Positions 5,287 to 6,646 of a DNA stretch of 6,646 bases are shown here, in pieces. A program made the position numbers and the translations under genes. Position 1 is the first letter of the stretch; every line of letters starts with the position of its first letter. The stretch lies in contig JAHEDN010000144.1 in assembly GCA_024641225.1 (NCBI GenBank), positions 1 to 6,646 on the forward strand, given 5' to 3'. The DNA comes from Burkholderiales bacterium (GTDB lineage: Bacteria; Pseudomonadota; Gammaproteobacteria; Burkholderiales; Burkholderiaceae_F). Under the pieces are notes generated by a model. That model did not search any database and was not told the origin of the DNA. It saw only the letters and a list, made by a program, of their open reading frames with translations.

Positions 5287-6609
5287 ATGCGCCGCTTCAT
5301 CGCCCTTGCCTGCCTGCTCGCGATCGCCGCCCCGGCTGCAACCGCCGGCACGGTCACCGTGATCACCTCCTTTCCGAAGGAGCTGACGGCCGCCTACAAG
5401 GCGGCATTCGAGAAGCGCAACCCGAGCATCAAGCTCGAGATCCTGAACAAGAACACGGTGGCAGGGATCGCCTTCGTGCGCGAAACCGCGGAAGGCCAGC
5501 GACCCGACGTGTTCTGGGCCAGCGCGCCGGACGCCTTCGAAGTTCTCAAACGCGACAGGCTGCTGGCCAAGGCGAGCGACGTCGCCAACCCGCAGGTGCC
5601 GGCGAAGATCGGCAACTATCCGATCAACGATCCCGAGGGCTTCTACTTCGGCCAGGCGCTCGCCGGCTACGGGATCATGTACAACACGCGTTACCTGAAG
5701 GCGAACAAGCTCGAATCGCCGAAGGAGTGGACCGACCTCCTCAAGCCGCAGTGGTTCGGCCACGTCGCGATGACCGCGCCGAGCCGCTCCGGCACGATGC
5801 ACCTGACCGTGGAGACGATCCTGCAGGGCGAAGGCTGGGACAAGGGCTGGACCCAGATCCTCCAGATGGCCGGCAACAGCGCGCAGATCACCGAGCGCTC
5901 CTTCGGCGTGCCCGACGGCATCAACAACGGCCAGTTCGGCGCCGGCCCGGTGATCGACTTCTTCGGCCTGGCAGGCAAGTACTCGGGCTTCCCGGTCGAT
6001 TTCGTCTACCCGCAGATGACCTCGGTCGTGCCGGCGAACATCGCGCTGCTCGCCGGCGGCAAGAACGCTGCGGAAGCGAAGACCTTCATCGCCTTCTCGC
6101 TCAGCCGCGAAGGCCAGGAGATCCTGCTCGAGCCGAAGATTTCGCGCCTGCCGGTGCTTTCGTACAGCGCCTTCGGCGGCAAGATCCCGACCGGCTATCC
6201 CGATCCGGTGGCCATCGCCAGGCGCAGCAAGGTGCAGTTCGACTCGGATCTTTCCGAGGCCCGCTACTCGGTCGTGACGTCGCTGTTCGACCAGACGATC
6301 ACCTTCCGGCTCAAGGAACTGCAGGCTGCGACCAAAGCAATCCTCGAGGCAGAGGCAAAGAACGCCGTGAAGAAGAATGCGCAGGCGTCCGACCTGGTCC
6401 GGCAGGCCCGCGAGCTTGCCTTCACGCCGATCGTCTCGTCGCAGATCGCCGGGCAGGCCGACTTCCTCAAGCTGTTCGCCTCGAACAAGAAAGAAGTCGC
6501 GGTGGCGAAGAAGATCACCGGGCTCGAGGAATCCTGGAACAGCAAGGCAAAGGCCCACTACGAGAAGGCGACTGATCTGGCGCGGCAAGCGGCGGCGCTG
6601 ATCAAGTAG
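5287..6609 (+). CDS. Periplasmic solute-binding protein of an ABC transporter (AfuA/FbpA-like, COG1840 type)
   Basis: A 440-residue exported binding protein. A Sec signal peptide is clear: MRR, then hydrophobic FIALACLLAIAAP, then AATA with probable signal peptidase I cleavage after Ala20. There is no lipobox. The mature protein opens with TVTVITSFPKEL and has family-type blocks: DVFWASAPDAFEVLKRD (74-90), GYGIMYNTRYLKAN (127-140) and EWTDLLKPQWFGHVAM (147-162) with APSRSGTMHL after it (164-173). It would capture a small ligand in the periplasm and deliver it to an inner-membrane permease. Iron-binding relatives carry a Tyr-Tyr pair in the region that reads PVIDFFGLAGKYSG here (221-234). The pair is absent, so ferric iron is doubtful and the ligand is unknown. 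The fold normally ends near 340; about 100 further residues (roughly 335-440) are charged and helical. Start: ATG 5287-5289 with GGAGA about 6 nt upstream, and a signal peptide beginning exactly there. A putative next gene starts 11 nt downstream. Confidence 0.9.
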   Translation: MRRFIALACLLAIAAPAATAGTVTVITSFPKELTAAYKAAFEKRNPSIKLEILNKNTVAGIAFVRETAEGQRPDVFWASAPDAFEVLKRDRLLAKASDVANPQVPAKIGNYPINDPEGFYFGQALAGYGIMYNTRYLKANKLESPKEWTDLLKPQWFGHVAMTAPSRSGTMHLTVETILQGEGWDKGWTQILQMAGNSAQITERSFGVPDGINNGQFGAGPVIDFFGLAGKYSGFPVDFVYPQMTSVVPANIALLAGGKNAAEAKTFIAFSLSREGQEILLEPKISRLPVLSYSAFGGKIPTGYPDPVAIARRSKVQFDSDLSEARYSVVTSLFDQTITFRLKELQAATKAILEAEAKNAVKKNAQASDLVRQARELAFTPIVSSQIAGQADFLKLFASNKKEVAVAKKITGLEESWNSKAKAHYEKATDLARQAAALIK

Positions 6610-6620
6610 CCGCGCTCCGG

Positions 6621-6646
6621 ATGAGCGCTGCGGCTCCGGCGCCGGC
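6621..6646 (+). CDS. Start of a following gene, possibly the ABC transporter permease (truncated)
   Basis: ATG at 6621-6623 opens a frame (MSAAAPAP) that reaches the window edge, 11 nt after the solute-binding protein stop. Only eight codons are visible, so the product cannot be recognised. Position suggests the permease gene that usually follows such a binding protein. The upstream CGCTCCGG is not a clear Shine-Dalgarno site. Confidence 0.35.

Noticed and set aside
4758..5366. N-terminal extension of the WS/DGAT frame (203 extra codons)
   Set aside because: The GGAGG site at 4763-4767 and the family-typical start MSHRERMSPVDTAW place the start at 4757. The extension is antisense to ACBP and crosses the promoter region.
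5074..6588. 504-codon open frame on the minus strand
   Set aside because: Antisense to the solute-binding protein gene and part of ACBP, both well supported. Its composition (Arg, Leu, Gly, Asp, Val-rich) is a shadow of the codon bias of those genes.

Overview
The window is about two-thirds G+C, is almost fully coding, and uses purine-rich Shine-Dalgarno sites. It carries bacterial-type acyl-CoA-binding protein, WS/DGAT acyltransferase and cobalt-type nitrile hydratase genes. This suggests a high-GC pseudomonadote, perhaps a betaproteobacterium (Burkholderiales/Rhodocyclales-like). That assignment rests on gene content and codon style only. I see no tRNA, rRNA, CRISPR array, insertion sequence or phage gene.

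Left part (positions 1-4757, minus strand): six closely packed genes read right to left. They are a WS/DGAT-type wax ester synthase/diacylglycerol acyltransferase, an AlaX-type alanyl-tRNA editing protein, the alpha and beta subunits of a cobalt-type nitrile hydratase, the nitrile hydratase accessory protein (P14K-like), and the N-terminal third or less of a tricorn-like S41 protease that runs off the left edge. Gaps are 4, 24, -4, about -32 and 42 nt, so one polycistronic message is likely. The three nitrile hydratase genes form a complete enzyme-plus-activator set. No amidase or cobalt transporter gene is visible in the window.

Middle (4758-4883): a 126-bp divergent intergenic region. It holds a good sigma70-like promoter towards the right and a good candidate towards the left. 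Their -10 boxes overlap back to back, and a perfect 10-bp palindrome lies beside them. The right-hand promoter drives a single small gene for acyl-CoA-binding protein, closed by a strong hairpin terminator (5158-5185). The pairing makes sense because ACBP carries acyl-CoA and the WS/DGAT enzyme consumes it.

Right part (5186-6646, plus strand): a possible promoter, then a periplasmic solute-binding protein of the AfuA/FbpA-like (COG1840) type with a helical C-terminal extension. Eleven nt further on is a start codon that is probably the next gene of the ABC transporter operon, cut off by the window edge.

Every family is individually known. The unusual parts are the gene combination (lipid acyltransferase, tRNA editing factor, nitrile hydratase, tricorn protease in one apparent transcription unit), the overlapping divergent promoters, the His/Asp-rich nitrile hydratase N-terminus and the basic tail of the acyltransferase.
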